From positions 3,537,102 to 3,601,101 of the forward strand of contig SSBO01000012.1 in assembly GCA_005281725.1 (NCBI GenBank): a DNA stretch of 64,000 bases, written 5' to 3'. How positions within the stretch are numbered: position 1 is the stretch's first letter; every line of letters starts with the position of its first letter. The notes under the pieces are model-generated. The model saw only the letters and a program-made list of their open reading frames with translations. It was not told where the DNA came from and searched no databases. Below are positions 50,955 through 63,878 of this stretch, piece after piece. Position numbers and translations under genes: made by a program. The DNA is from Wuchereria bancrofti. Its lineage: Eukaryota; Nematoda; Chromadorea; Rhabditida; Onchocercidae.

Positions 50955-53900
50955 CTATGCATTGTTTGTGGAAGTATGTTTCGCTGAATCTTCTCCACTT
51001 GAAGACCATACTGGTACATTTTCCTCAGCCAGTGGTGCATTCCTTTGTATTAAATCTGCTGCCCTTTCAGCCAGCATAATAACTGGAGCGTTAAGATTTC
51101 CACTTACAATTGATGGCATTACTGATGCGTCTGCTACCTTCAACTGATTATTTTTTGGACTGCTTCTTTAATGAGGATTTGTAGTTCTACACCGGCATCT
51201 TTTCATTTGCGGTGGAAATAGCAAACTTACATAAAGATTTCCAATTCCATAGACGCCCATTGTTTTCGGGTTAACGACAGCTAATTTGTCGGACTCAATT
51301 CCCATTTTGCATGAACAGGATGGATGATACGCAGAAGCAGACATCGTTCGAACAAATTCGTCAATCTGTCAAAATATCATGTAGTATGAATCCGTCAGCA
51401 CAATCAGTGAAATAGTAGAGTCTATCGTACCTGTTCGTTGCTCTGGCAATCTTCTCCAGGTAATAACTCATCGCCACGGTATTTATCAAAACTTCGCTGA
51501 CTTAACAGTGACCTAGAACAATTAGAGAAATAACTAAATTACTTTTATTTCCTCAAAGCATAAATTGATTTATCAAAAAATCTCAAATACAACCTTGCAA
51601 TTCGTACGGCAAGTCTAAATTCGACATAGTCGTCTACATGATCTAAATAATTTGGATTCATGAGCGGATGTCGCCTAGGATCATTAGTAGCCAGCGTTAT
51701 TGTACCCTTAGACTTGGATCGCAGTGGACCAACGTGTACCTAGATTAATCAAACACTGGATTATAGTGCATAACAAAATTGACTTTTCCAAGCATGGAAA
51801 GCAAGTGATTTTCAGAAATTCAAGAATGAAATGATTACCTGGTAAGCGTGACATTTACCAGTACTGCGTCCATCATCATGCACTGTAGAAGGAAGGAAAT
51901 GGAACTGAATATCTGGATGAGAAACCTGGAAACAAAATTACTGGAAAATTCACCTTGGTCAAGTTCATTTGAAAATAACGAAGTTGAACACCGAAAAACA
52001 CATACAGAAGAAAACGAACGAACCCTTGGCGTACTTCTCACAAAGCCGCCAGACTCCAGATGACTGCTCGCTCCAAGTCCAGTCTTAGATAGATACCATT
52101 CCAAGCCAACTTTGATCATATTATGAGGGTAACGCCAAGAACTTTTGTTGTAAAGTGTAATTGGTTGCGTACATTGCTAAGCATTGTTAATATACTTGAA
52201 ACTTGAATTTCAATTTACCTGAATTCATCTATTTTGCAACTACACTAAAAACACGATCGTCGAAGGTTGGCAGTAAAAATGGGGATCATAACGAAAGAAA
52301 CCTGTTGTACGTAAACCTCAAGATGATCCTGCAAATTATTACCAACTCCCGGCAAATGCTCGACCACTTGAATCGAATGAGCCTGAAGTTATTAAATACA
52401 ATCAATCCGATTAAATACAGTCATGAACTGCAAATTTTACTTTTATATTATCTGCCGGCCCGATCCCACTAAGAAGCAATAGCTGTGGAGTATTGACTGC
52501 ACCGCAGGCAAGAATTACGCCTTCTTCACAGTATACTTTCTCACGATTCCACGAATTGATAGTATCGGTAAGTGGACCATTCTGCAAAATAGAAAACTTT
52601 TAGGTGCAGTTACCATTTTATGACAAAAACCGGTTAAAAATACTTCAACTTCACAAAGTTATTTCATTCTAATCTCTTTCATATTGTTTTTGGTTTATGC
52701 TCCACCCGATCTAAATGTACAAAACAAAACAAAAAGAAAAAAACTGACCTTGTACATGAATTTGGATAAAAGAAATATTTGAAGCTAAGATACTATTTAT
52801 TATTAAAAGATTACCGGATTACTATCAGTTAGCTTTGCTCCCCATACTCAATCCCTCAAAATTTATCAAAATAGCAAGAAAATAATGAAAAAACACTTTT
52901 CTTATAAATTCGATACCAACTGCTTTCTTTCTATCAAGTAATATGCGTGTACACAATATATTCGACGAGGTATGTAAATTTGGGCGCGAAAGTGCCTGGA
53001 AAAGAGAATACGAAGAAGTATAACTAATGCATCTCTATAACAGTTTATTTTCATAGAAACACCAACAAGTAAAAACTTCTTTACATACAGGCCACAAATA
53101 AGCTCTCGATGCACTCCAACGTAAGCCTTTATGAATAGTAAGATCCATTGGGGCTATTCCTTCCTGTTTGTATCCATTCATGTCATCCACAATACCAATG
53201 CCAAACTGCAAAAATTATCCATTATATCTTGAGTACAAAATCCTCAAGAAATCTATATTACGAAGAAACTACAAGTGACATTATATAACTGAAATATTAT
53301 TACTTGATCTCCGCATTCAATAAAAGCTTTGTGCAACGGATTTTCGCATTTTCCCTGAGTAACATGAAGTGGACCATTCCAACCACGATAAAGATCTGAT
53401 GGTCCCTTCGACAGTTCATGAGTCTGAGCCTTTTTAAAATAAGGAAGTACATTCCTGAAATGATGAGTTTCTCCAACGAGAAGTTCGAACTGTTATAAAC
53501 GGGCTCTAATTTTTAATCTGAAACTACAACATGAACTTTAAGGATACTTGTAAGACCAATCTGTAGCCCCCTCTTGCTCCCAACGATCATAGTCAAGCGG
53601 ATGTCCACGGACGTATACCATCGCATTAAGAGTGGAAGAGCCTCCCCAAACACGTCCACGAGGCCAGTAAACTGTTCGGCCATTCATGTTTTTTTGCGGT
53701 TGAGTGTAGTAAAACCTGTAAATTTACGTTTATAATAGGTAAAAAAAACGCTCTATTTGAAATAATATTTCCAATTTTTTCATTGTTCACAATATTTTTT
53801 TTCTCATTATTATATGAATATAATAACCATGTCAAGGAAAATCGATACCTTATCGAATACCCTGAAACTTCCGGAGGCATTTCAGTAGTATCTACGTCTT

Positions 53901-54358
53901 GTCACTTCTACATTCAAATGAGATGCAATATCAGCTACATTTATCTGTAGTTTGACTCTATGGTAGCAGTGAAAGAATGAAATTTACCAATTATACTTGT
54001 CGTCGCACAGATTGTACATGAGTGCTGCTGGCATATGAAATTTCCAATTCCATTTTGAATCTCGTGGCCCAGCCTCCACCAGCAACACTCGATTGGCAGG
54101 ATTTTCTGTCAATCGATTAGCCTGAATGGGAGGTTACTATAACTCCTTTGTGTGTTCTTCAATAACCGCCAGATGACTTTTCTGTCAAGTCTGTTAAAGC
54201 TATACCAGGACACATCCTGCTGAACCAGCTCCAATGATGATGTATGTTGGCTTCTTGTCACCCAGTTCTGGATCTATGGAGCCGTGGTATCGACCCCATC
54301 CGTAATTCCGAGTTATCGTTGTTCCCAACCAGTTCTTCCGAACAAAAACTGACAACAT
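50955..54358 (-). CDS. CHDH: Choline dehydrogenase (GMC oxidoreductase), mitochondrial
   Basis: 14 exons, all in frame, about 611 residues (human CHDH 594): 54206-54358, 53988-54121, 53548-53715, 53304-53454, 53089-53205, 52897-52995, 52441-52581, 52302-52382, 52024-52176, 51839-51925, 51594-51739, 51431-51512, 51231-51365 and 50955-51143. It oxidises choline to betaine aldehyde with FAD. The N-terminus ([18 protein letters not shown]) looks like a mitochondrial presequence. The FAD fold follows with [17 protein letters not shown] (about 39-55), GMC signature 1 [18 protein letters not shown] and signature 2 [16 protein letters not shown]. The catalytic His lies in [14 protein letters not shown], and the conserved [13 protein letters not shown] is near the end. 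[19 protein letters not shown] and [13 protein letters not shown] are characteristic of CHDH rather than other GMC enzymes. The last 25 residues are polar and poorly conserved. A Wolbachia-derived insert starts about 330 bp upstream of the start codon. Confidence 0.96.
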
Positions 54359-54689
54359 CCCCAAGTTCTCCTTCCTCTTACTGCTTCAGAAATAACGTAA
54401 CAGGCTGATTCACCGAGAGAGACGGATAGTTTCAGAATGCCGCCAGCCGCGTAGTTCTAATATCGAAACGCTACGGACCTCTCCGACTAATTTCGTTTAA
54501 GACTGTTTCCAATAGGCTTTGCTCTTTTCCATACTTTTTACTCCACACTCGAAAGTAGCAGTGTACGCTTTCCCATTTTGGCGGAAATCACCGTAGAATT
54601 CTGTTAAGCAAAGACTGAGAAAGAGAGAGAGTTGGGAAAAGGGCTAAACAAAAGTAGTGAAAGCATAGATAAATCTAGGGAACCAGGGC
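54359..54689. other. Probable 5' UTR and proximal promoter of choline dehydrogenase
   Basis: This stretch of relatively higher GC lies between the CHDH start (minus strand) and the edge of the bacterial insert. No reading frame is supported. It is all that remains of the host upstream sequence before the insert, so the CHDH promoter is either here or beyond the insert. Confidence 0.4.
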
Positions 54690-55685
54690 TATCAATGTAG
54701 GAGCAGTCTGCTGCACTGCGTAGTGATCAAATTTACCGTAAGAAAAATGCGTAAGTGAAATTATGTCAGGAATAATAATAAAGGCGGCAGTTGTTGACAC
54801 AATTTATATTAATCCTACACTGAGAGCTTTGCTTTGTATTTTGGCTGCTTTTTTAGTATCATTGGAATTAAAGGAAGAAGCACTGTACCAATTGCAGTAT
54901 CAATCACTCCTTGCGGTAGTTGATTTAGTCTATCGACATAGTATATATAGGACACTGCATTTGGTATAAAACTGGCCATAATTGTATCAATCCATAGGCT
55001 TATCTGAGTTACACAGTTTTTGATAATTGCTGGTATTATACGCAACCTTACTTCATTACTCAATTTTATGCTAAAAAAAGTGCAGCCTTTAATTTATATG
55101 TACTAAACAGCATCAACAATAGTTGAAAAATCCCTCCAGTCAGGACAGCTATGGAGAGATTGTGGGCCGGTGTTTTTATGTAAGGCACAAATAAACTAAC
55201 AATTATACAGAGATTGAAAATGATCGGTGCAATGGCTGTTGAAGCAAAATGTTGTTTTACTTGCAACATTCCCCCGATAAGTGATGCTATTGAAATAAAA
55301 ATTATGTAAGGCATCATAATTCTTGATAAAGTCACAGTGAGGGCAAGTTTACTTTGGTCAAATCCAGGAGTGAATACTTGAATCATATAAGGAAAGAAAG
55401 TCTGCGTAATAAGACAAAAAATCAACAAAACAATAAACGTGCGAGATATTACGCTATTAGCAAAGCTAAATGCCTTTTTATTATCATGTGATTTTGCTGA
55501 ATATAGCGGTATTGAGATTTTTTTTGTAAAAACCCTCGAAATAGATTGGCAAAGCGAAACGAAGAAAAAAATACATCTGCAAGAGGGGTTGCATCGACAA
55601 CCATGGCAATTAATATGTCCCTTATTATCTCTGAGATTCTTGAAATAGCTGTAGAAAAACTAAATGTGAACATACTTTTAAACAT
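54690..55685 (-). pseudogene. murJ: Broken bacterial murJ/mviN (lipid II flippase) fragment
   Basis: From the ATG at 55685 the frame reads MFKSMFTFSFSTAISRISEI, the typical MurJ start with its first membrane helix, then SSFRFANLFRGF before a frameshift near 55530. A second frame (55428-55066) covers several membrane helices (TPGFDQSKLALTVTLSRIMM, FISIASLIGGMLQVKQHFAS). Another shift near 55065 leads to IIKNCVTQISLWIDTIMASF and the MurJ landmark LPQGVIDTAIGTVLLPLIP. Remnants in further frames, with a stop, continue to about 54690 (FIIIPDII, AVQQTAPTLIAL). MurJ flips lipid II across the inner membrane in bacteria and has no nematode counterpart. The C-terminal part of the protein is absent. The copy has at least three frame disruptions and cannot make a working flippase. 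Confidence 0.9.
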
Positions 55686-55697
55686 TGCTATTTGCCA

Positions 55698-55785
55698 CTA
55701 TTCCAGATTAAATGCAGTGTCAATAGACTCTTCGCGCATCAAACTAGTTTTGGCATATGCGAAAAAACTACTTGACAACCTTCGC
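55698..55785 (-). pseudogene. Tail of the bacterial frame upstream of murJ
   Basis: An open frame of about 28 codons ends with YAKTSLMREESIDTAFNLE and a TAG just 12 bases before the murJ ATG. That spacing is typical of a bacterial operon and unlike the host genes. I do not recognise the protein. It is cut off on its 5' side by a stop at about 55786. Confidence 0.5.
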
Positions 55786-55800
55786 CGTTACCCGTAAAAT

Positions 55801-58720
55801 GAGACTGAAGCTATTTGTTTATCTTCGCAATCAGTGCAGATTAATAACAAAAAACTTAGGGTATTTGGCGTCTCATGTTTAAATTTTTGCACTATTTGTT
55901 AATTTAAAAATTTAAACACTCACGTCTTTTTAAGACTTCTGGTTTTTACCTATATAAGCTGAAACGCGCTTATAAGTCGTTTAGCCAGTATAGAACGTCA
56001 AATAGACAGAAGAGAGCATGGGAATGGACAAAGATCATTGGTAACAGTCAATCGAACGAGCAGGAGAAGACGGGAGATGGGAGCACATGGGAATGTATAG
56101 GCCGTTCGTCGGGACCGCAAATATTTGTACCACGTTATTGTGAAAAACCGTATTGGAAGGCCTATTAGTTATCAAGAAATTTGTCGTTGTTATTATATAT
56201 TAAAATCCCTTACGATTTATGCTACTTTAAAGTCTGCAGGGGACAGTACATTATGTGGAGGATTAGCGTTTTCAGCAGTTACGTGTGCAAATAACTTCAG
56301 CATCTAAATGATTTAATTCAAGGCATGCCTAAACAAATATATCCTGCAAATGAAATCTACAAAATATTGATCTTATTATTCTTTGAAACTAAAATTAAGT
56401 AGATCCGATGGAAAAACTGGTTCCCGATCACGTGAAGTAACCAATTTATTATGAGGTGAGAAAAATGAGTTAAAGCTAATGAAGAATACATCCCTTCTTG
56501 ACTAGGCTATTCTGACGAAAGGGAAGAGGGGAGGTTTGAGAGATTTCTAGACCTTTATTATTGAAACTCGCGTACGCTTGGTGCAGGATCGATGATTGGT
56601 CACGAGTCTATCATTAACCATAAATATTAGGAAAAAGAAAATTCGTGGTCTAAGTTCTGCAATGATGAGCACTTTAAACCTCAGTGATTGTGTGGGACAG
56701 ATAACTGCATGTAATATTGGCGCAGTACATTTGGTGAAATTTGAAACATAAATCAAATATCGCCAACCTTTGTTCATTTTACAAATTCTCATATCGTACA
56801 ATGTATAAATCTTTTTTGTACACCTTGTACAACGCATATATCTTCATTATCTGTCGAAATTTCTTCGAGCTATATCGTTATAACGCAAATGCGAAACTAG
56901 TCCAAATCCCAATGCAATAAAAGCAGTGCTTGGTCGGATTGGGTTCCCTAATCCAAAGAAAGAAATTCAGAACAAATACATCGAGGTCGAAAGCATTCAT
57001 AGTGAGGGAAAAGTCGCATGACAATCTGTAAGGCATATGTTATTGAAGTTTTGTAATTATCATTTGAAACAATAGTCTCTCTTATAACCATCTCACATGT
57101 TGCGCATGGTTCCACTCAAAATACTGTAAGCAAAGGGAGCATGAAATATCAAAACGCTAGCATTTCTGAATATTCTAAAATTCTCTGATTGCATTAATAA
57201 TATTAAATGACTCTTATCAAATTATGCGATAAGATTAGATCAATGTTACCATGCCTCATACTTCATCCATGCAATATTTCCGGCATTTATATAATCTCAG
57301 CTTGCTTTACAGTAATCCACAGCAATGGTCTGATGTAGGTGGCCTGCAGCAACAAGAGACAATGACATCACATAACGTTGTATGAAAGCTTTGTGGGTGG
57401 TCTCGATCGTCACAATTTCAATTAACTTTACAACAATGACTCAACTAATGCAGATATATGTGTACTGACGCTCTAGTGTATGTGTGTATGTGTTTATTGA
57501 TGCCTTTAAAGTTTATATATATGTTTCGCGACTGTAGTGACTAAGCAATATCATTACAGCTGTCTCTCCGCCTTCACTTTTTTTGAAAAAGAGTTGAGGA
57601 AGCCAAATGATAACAATTTTTTCTCAGAATGATATAGCTGCTAGAGTATGAGGAATTACCTGTTTGGTAGGACAATGTTCACTTAATGAAATAAAAGTTT
57701 ATTAGCATGTATTACACATTCTGAATATAACTGAATATATTGGATTAATCCACTTTAAAGTCTTACTAGGCATGAGGTATCTGGATGTTTGATTTCAACT
57801 TAAATGAATACTTTTTAGTTGTAACATAGGAAATTTAAGCAGTGTGAAAGGAATTGAAATCTGAAAAATCAGCTAATCAGCTGATTAAAAATACCAAATT
57901 AGCTTCAAAACATCATTTGTATATTAAAACATCATTTGACGCACTGATTTCTTCTATTCTGAATTTTTCTAAGCAGAATCAAGAATGCCATTAAGTTTCT
58001 GATTTTGTATGTTGTCGTTTTGCATGAGATATCATTTGTGTTTTGACTATCTAATCAATGTCTTTTTATAATAGTTCGAGAGAAATGACATTAATTGTCG
58101 GGAATATTTCAAAATCAAAATTTACTCTTGAGATTTTTTAACCGGTACTTTTTACTATATACACCCCACTTGATCACTATATGTATCACAATCTTTAATA
58201 CTAAGTTCGTTGGAATTAATTCATTGCAACAAACAAAAAAGTTTGTAGGAATTACATTGCAATAGACGAAATGTGCTGCTGGAATATACAGTTATTTGTA
58301 CTACCTATTGTAAGACTGGTTCTTTAGTGATCACTCATGTGCTGTTTGTTGCAACTGTTTATTGTAATATAACAATTATTTATCGTAATTATTTCCATCA
58401 AGAAATAGTCATCTCAGGTGACTAAATGGTCCTCTGTCACTGATGTTCCTAAGCAATTATGGGTAATAGAGTACTTGAAGATTATATAAAGTAGGTAAGT
58501 TTTACCAATTTGAAAAGCATTTCAAGAGATAACTGAAACGAGTGCCATTTCAAATCGTGGAATAGCAAATAAAAAGTGGTAGTTGAGCTGATTTCTTTAA
58601 TGATAATACTATGTCTCATAATTACATTAGTTGTTTAATTCATTTAGAAGAGCTTGTATTAATGGAAGAAAAATTGTGGAAGAATTTGGTGAATAATTTA
58701 TCAAAGACGGATATCAATAA
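55801..58720. other. Intergenic region, no supported gene
   Basis: About 2.9 kb between the bacterial insert and the 3' end of the HAD gene. The part to about 56000 is AT-rich with a self-complementary stretch (GTTTAAATTTTTG at 55877-55889 against TTTAAAAATTTAAAC at 55904-55918) and may still be bacterial. The 61-codon frame at 56125-56307 was not recognised. Nothing else stands out. Confidence 0.45.
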
Positions 58721-60863
58721 TCATGACAATGACCATCTCCTCATATCCAGTACAATGGGTAACAGCTCGCTAACATCGCGGACCTAAAACGATTGAATGA
58801 CTAATCAATTAGTTGGTAATCTGATAATATAGTTCACATTGCACGTTCTTACAATGTGATCAGCTTGTGGTCGCAGTTCATTGATGTCGCATACTCCGGA
58901 AAGTACTCCAACAGTACTACCAAGATTAGCGGAACGTCCCATACCCATATCAGCCAAGGTATCGCCTACTACAAGTGTATCCTGAAAGCAGTTTTCCCAC
59001 AGATCATCATACAAAAATTAAATAATTTAGACCTTAGGACACTAAATAAGTATAACCAGTTTTATTCAAAATCTGGTACAGACTTTATGATGACACCATT
59101 CTATTCTTAGCAAATTAATTCTAGGACGTTTAAAGCAAACTTTTCGTGAAAGTGAAACTTTATTGAAAGTAAAATAAATAAAGGAAAACTTCTGAACTTC
59201 CAATTTTATGAAGCTTACTTGTGGATCAACATCTAACGCACGACATATGGAAAGTGCATTATGAGGATGCGGTTTTGGTATGGAACCAGCATCATCACCA
59301 CACACTACTACATCAACATGATCTTCCAATTGTAATCGCCGTAATGTAGTCAAGGTCCCTTTTCTGAGAAAAAATTTATTTGAATTTGACAAATAAAAGT
59401 TTCGAAAATAAACAAAGCTGGAAATATTGTACTGGCACATTTCTTCTTAAATAATGTCACCAGATGATATGCACAAAGTAAACGAAAAGTATTAACAGAT
59501 CATCCACAACAAATGTTTACGTTAGTTTATGCAACATGTAGTAGCAGTACGATTACACTCTTTCAGTGTAAATGATTTTCTATTTGTAATCAATTAAATG
59601 TGCTTGATGGATAAATTATGCGTTAGCTGAACTTTATTTATCATATAGAAGTTTTACTTGGTTTTCAGAAATTTCAGAAAATGTAAGTGCCGCGAGAACT
59701 CACCGGCTGTCTGAGGTACAAATGGCTATTTTGATTCCGTTTTCTCGTAGTTGCCGGAATAATGAACGCAAATCAGAAATTTCTTTAGCAGCGTGACCAC
59801 TGGATTCATTCGACTCTAGGATTGCTGCCATAATATACTGCAAGCGTATTTTAGGTCGCAAATCAACCGATATTGCCATTTTAATAACAAAGTAATAAAA
59901 TCGAAGTGACAGCGATTTTTGTACAATTGAAAAATGAAAAAACATCATCCTATTACATTCATTTTTTATGAGAAAGGAAAGATATCTCAGCAAAAAAAAA
60001 TATCCAAATCTAAGTTTGGAATTGCAGGAAAGAAAGACTTTAACAGCATCAGTAGCTTCAATTCCACGATTAATCAGCAACCGGGCAATGGCATCACGTA
60101 TTTGTGCCATAGTTCCTTCAGCGAGAAGCCCAGATTTCACCTTCTGTTCCTTCTCATGTAAGCCCAGCAACGAATATATTTCTTTTTCAACATTCATATT
60201 TATTGCTTCACTTATTCTGTAATATGTTTAATAAATTGTAATTTGCTTCTCTGCCTTAAATTTTTTGCTGAAAACTATTTTGAGCAATTTCAAATAATTT
60301 AAACTGTCCAAGAAAAACCGGGAATCACTTCTTGGCCACATTTATCGCCCATGGAACCCATGTAGAATGAAAACAGATTAAAGTGCCATCTTTGTCGAAA
60401 ATTACAAGTGAAGCCTTGTTCTGAAAGCGAAATCCAATTATTTCCAACAAATTTCAGTCTATTTTATTTCGGACAATTATAACTAGCTGTGCGCACGTAT
60501 TACTATCATTATTTTATCTTTTAAGAGCTTGTGTAATTAGGATTACCTTGATGTCGACAAAATGAGCCTCATGATAAGCAAATTTATTCAAAACTCAAAA
60601 TAACTAGGTCAATTTCTTGGCAGCTTAATTGTGTAATATGCAAGTCAAGCTGGCACTTGCCTGCTACAGTTGAACTTGCATCATTCTGAACTAATTACGC
60701 TTCCATGGGTTAATAATATTAACACAATTTTCAATGGTCAGTTACCAGAGACTTCAGAATTCAAAACAGACAAATAAAACCAATGAATTAAAAAAATAAA
60801 TCAACACACATTTTTTTGGCATCGTATAGGTGCTACTGTTTGTACAAAATGACTCGTGAACAT
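58721..60863 (-). CDS. HAD-superfamily phosphatase, phosphoglycolate phosphatase-like
   Basis: Seven exons, 60810-60863, 60329-60420, 60045-60216, 59704-59837, 59219-59363, 58853-58981 and 58721-58783, give about 262 residues. All four HAD motifs are present: [11 protein letters not shown] (nucleophile Asp27); [14 protein letters not shown], the Lys in [26 protein letters not shown] helical cap ([33 protein letters not shown]) between motifs I and II marks subfamily IA, as in phosphoglycolate phosphatase. The C-terminus, [12 protein letters not shown], is a usual end of the family and supports the last small exon. The substrate cannot be told from sequence. The start used is the only in-frame ATG in the first exon. 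That exon could extend to 60937 and be joined to more 5' coding sequence, because its frame stays open. The third exon may end at 60039 instead of 60045. Confidence 0.85.
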
Positions 60864-63800
60864 CTGATCATTACGAATTGAACGGCGAGTGAGACGTTTT
60901 TGTATGAAAGTAAATGGGAATGGTCGTCCATATTCATCTAAAATAGATATTCTCTTGAATTTGTATTTCATGAATTCAAAACAGTTAATGAAGGAATTGT
61001 AAAATAACTCAATATAAGTAATTCAGTCCAATGAACAATTAAGTGTGCTAATGATTTCATTTCAACAAGAAGATGGCCTTTTTTCTCTTTTTACCATTTG
61101 TATATACTTAATGCAATACGTGAAGATTCAAACTGATATTGTTTATTTCACAGAATTACGATTTCCGTTCTAAAAATTATTAGAACGAACAAATCTTTCT
61201 TAATGATTTAATCTTTGCAGTCAACTTTTGTCATTTTTTTGTGAAAAAATATATTGAAGGTTTTGATTTTTTTAAATGAAAGTTTGATAGCCAAATCACT
61301 AATTTCTTAAATGAATTAATTTTCTTAAATATGTACTTTAGAACCATGTTATCTCTTTTAACAATGTCAGATCATTCATGTTTCTGTTGAAAAAAATATA
61401 ATAATATGGCTCTAAATTTTAAAAGAAAATATGAGGAGAAAATTTTTTTTGTTGGTAGAAAAGAGAAGTTAAATTATGAAATATTTTTGAAAAAATGAGC
61501 ACCTAACAACGGTATGAATTTAGAGTGGTTCTTCAGTTTTTCTAAGTTTCAAACCAAGTTTTCAGTGTTGCTTTTAAATAACTTATATCATTTTGAAAAT
61601 ATTATTTTCGAATTGAAATTTGAAAATGTTTTCGCTTCTCTTTTATCCTTAGAACAATTGGAAAATTATCATCAAAGCCCAGTATTGTTTTTTTGCACAC
61701 TTTTTATGAAAAATAACTTACAAGCAATACTAAGCAATGAAGAAGAATTGCGTATGAGGGTTCGTACGCTTCTTGCGCTCATCACGCTTGCTGCCTAATT
61801 TCAGTTGCGTCTTTCTTGCTGGCAATAACAACAGAACTTCTGGAGGATTACAAATCACACCAAATCTGAAAAATTTAAAGTGACTAACTTGTTCGGACAA
61901 AACTTGCATGAAATAAAACCATTGAGCGGTTCGTTATAAATCCATTTGTGAAGCTGAGTTTCATAAAAGGCATGCATTTTCAGAAATGCGCGCAAGGCAT
62001 TTTTTATTAAACAAACTTAGGGTAACTAAAGCAAGAGCCGTGTAAGCATGCAGACGCGCATGGTTATTAAAAGGAGATGTAAAGAAATATGGAAAAGAGG
62101 GATAGGGTCGAATTTTTAGATGGATAGTTTATTCGAAGAAAAAAGAATCCATAGGAAAACCCAGAGAAAAAGAGTGAGAAAGTTGACGAAGACTGGTCCA
62201 GATTGGAAGTTCGTTAGATGAAGCTGGCTTAGTAAGATGGTTAGCCAGCTAGATAGAGCATCATTTCACTAAAGGCAGCAGCTACGTGTGTATTCATGTT
62301 CGGCATGTGCCTTTATATTACAGCAAAATAGCGTAATACGAACAGTAATCCTCGAATTATCCTACTTTAACTTTTTATTTTCATATTAATAATTTCCACG
62401 CCAATCATCCCTTCAACTATTAGTAGTAGAAATACCAAAAACACCATGCACTGGTACAAATCAAATCAATATTTTATATTCTAGAATGCTTGGAAATGAC
62501 ACAAATCGACCTTTCAATGATTCAAAGATAACGACTTTGGAAATGAAATATAACTGATACTTAAATCCGGATAAAATTATTGGAGACAAAAATAAGCGTC
62601 ATCTATGCTAATTTTAGAGGTTTAAATCCATGCATGAAAAGAAAAACTTATTCAAAAGGTGTGAGTGCGGTATTCAAAGAATAAAAAATACAAATGAGAT
62701 ATGGGGAAAAAAACATACCAGACTATCGGTTCATGTACAACTGAAGAATTGGTGCAATATCACAGTTAGTGAATTAAACAGGAGGAGCAAAGGGAGGAGG
62801 TACGTCAACAGGAAACTTTGTGGGGGGCGAGTAAATAGATGTGGTTAGATCTTTTTCTGCTTACCTTTTTACAGAAGAGGGATGTAAAAATATAAAAATC
62901 AAAGGTTTGTTTTTTGACAAAACATGTAACAGGAAATATGAAAGAAATTTAGTCGTAAAATTTTTAATTTAAACTCTAATGAAGAGGGTATCAAATCGTG
63001 AATTATATCAAAGAATTCAATTACACGAGTATCAAAGAAATTACGTGCTCACTTTGTTGCAACAGTTTAAGAACTGGAACAATGGTCAAATTTTGTGGCT
63101 ATAAAGAAAAAGTTAGCAAAAATATACATCCTCAAAATACTGTAAGGATATCTGAATTTCATCATGATTTTGCATATCAGTTATCGTGTGATTTTTTTTT
63201 TTTTGCACTATGAAATCAGATTCTGATGATATTACTGGTTAACATATCAAATTTGAATAGTTAAATGTTCTCACTTTGTATTATGAGTTCACCAAATTAT
63301 TTGTAATTTAAATGGTTCTTAAAATTCAAATCATTATGTTAGTTATATAATGATAGTTTTTAAAGGAAATATTTTGAAGATTTCATGAATTACACACTAA
63401 TTGCGACTCATCGAAAAGCGAATAAAGGTGTCGAGAAGAGGATGAGAAATGAGGAATAGTTTAATTTTTGAATATAATATAAATGTTAATGACTGCAGAA
63501 TAAAGAAAAGGAAATATTTGGCTGAAGAAACTCTTAAACACTCGCCATTTCGGTTACGCTGATCATTATTTTATTGTGATTACTTTTTAAATGGCTATAA
63601 ATACTGGTCATTTAATAAGTGCATCTGAGAAATTCAGTTTTCATAAGGAATTTCATTAACTTTTTAGAAGTCTGGCAAAAATCCGGTAAAATAGGAATTC
63701 AATCATTCCAGTTGTTTCAGACCTTCTTTAGAAATATATGCAGTCACATGAGAACTCTATTGCCTTTTCTTCTCTTTCCATTCTGTCAACAAATTAAACA

Positions 63801-63878
63801 AGTTTGACGTGGAAGAAAGATCACATTTCTCGGCTTTAGGAGAGGTTATGTTGTAAACAGCTAAATTTGTTGTTTTAG
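60864..63878. other. AT-rich region with one exon-like fragment
   Basis: Upstream of the HAD gene. The only candidate coding segment is the minus-strand fragment at 61736-61874. The rest is AT-rich with many T and A runs, and no complete gene was found. Confidence 0.45.
61736..61874 (-). CDS. Possible exon, basic protein segment, unrecognised
   Basis: A TTTTTCAG acceptor leads into about 45 codons: FGVICNPPEVLLLLPARKTQ, then LKLGSKRDERKKRTNPHTQF and a TAG. It may be the last exon of a gene lying to the right. Alternatively, an internal GTACGA donor (phase 1) could join it to the HAD exon ending at 60937, making it the N-terminus of that gene. A plus-strand frame (61514-61798) overlaps it but has no splice signals. 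Confidence 0.3.

Larger units (their letters stand above)
54690..55800 (-). other. Wolbachia-derived nuclear insert (nuwt)
   Basis: The segment encodes, on the minus strand, a decayed bacterial murJ and the tail of the frame upstream of it, with bacterial spacing between them and no introns. The best explanation is DNA transferred from a Wolbachia endosymbiont, common in filarial genomes. The lower boundary is set near 54690, where similarity to MurJ-like sequence (YGKFDHYAVQQTAPTLIAL) stops. The upper boundary is uncertain: AT-rich sequence of similar character continues to about 56000. Confidence 0.85.

Noticed and set aside
55439..55797. Two plus-strand frames of 69 and 83 codons
   Set aside because: They are antisense to the murJ pseudogene and its upstream neighbour.
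56547..56837. 96-codon minus-strand frame
   Set aside because: No splice sites, no recognisable domain, and an ordinary length for chance frames here.
61514..61798. 94-codon plus-strand frame
   Set aside because: It has no splice signals or homology, and its end overlaps a minus-strand exon candidate with a clear acceptor.
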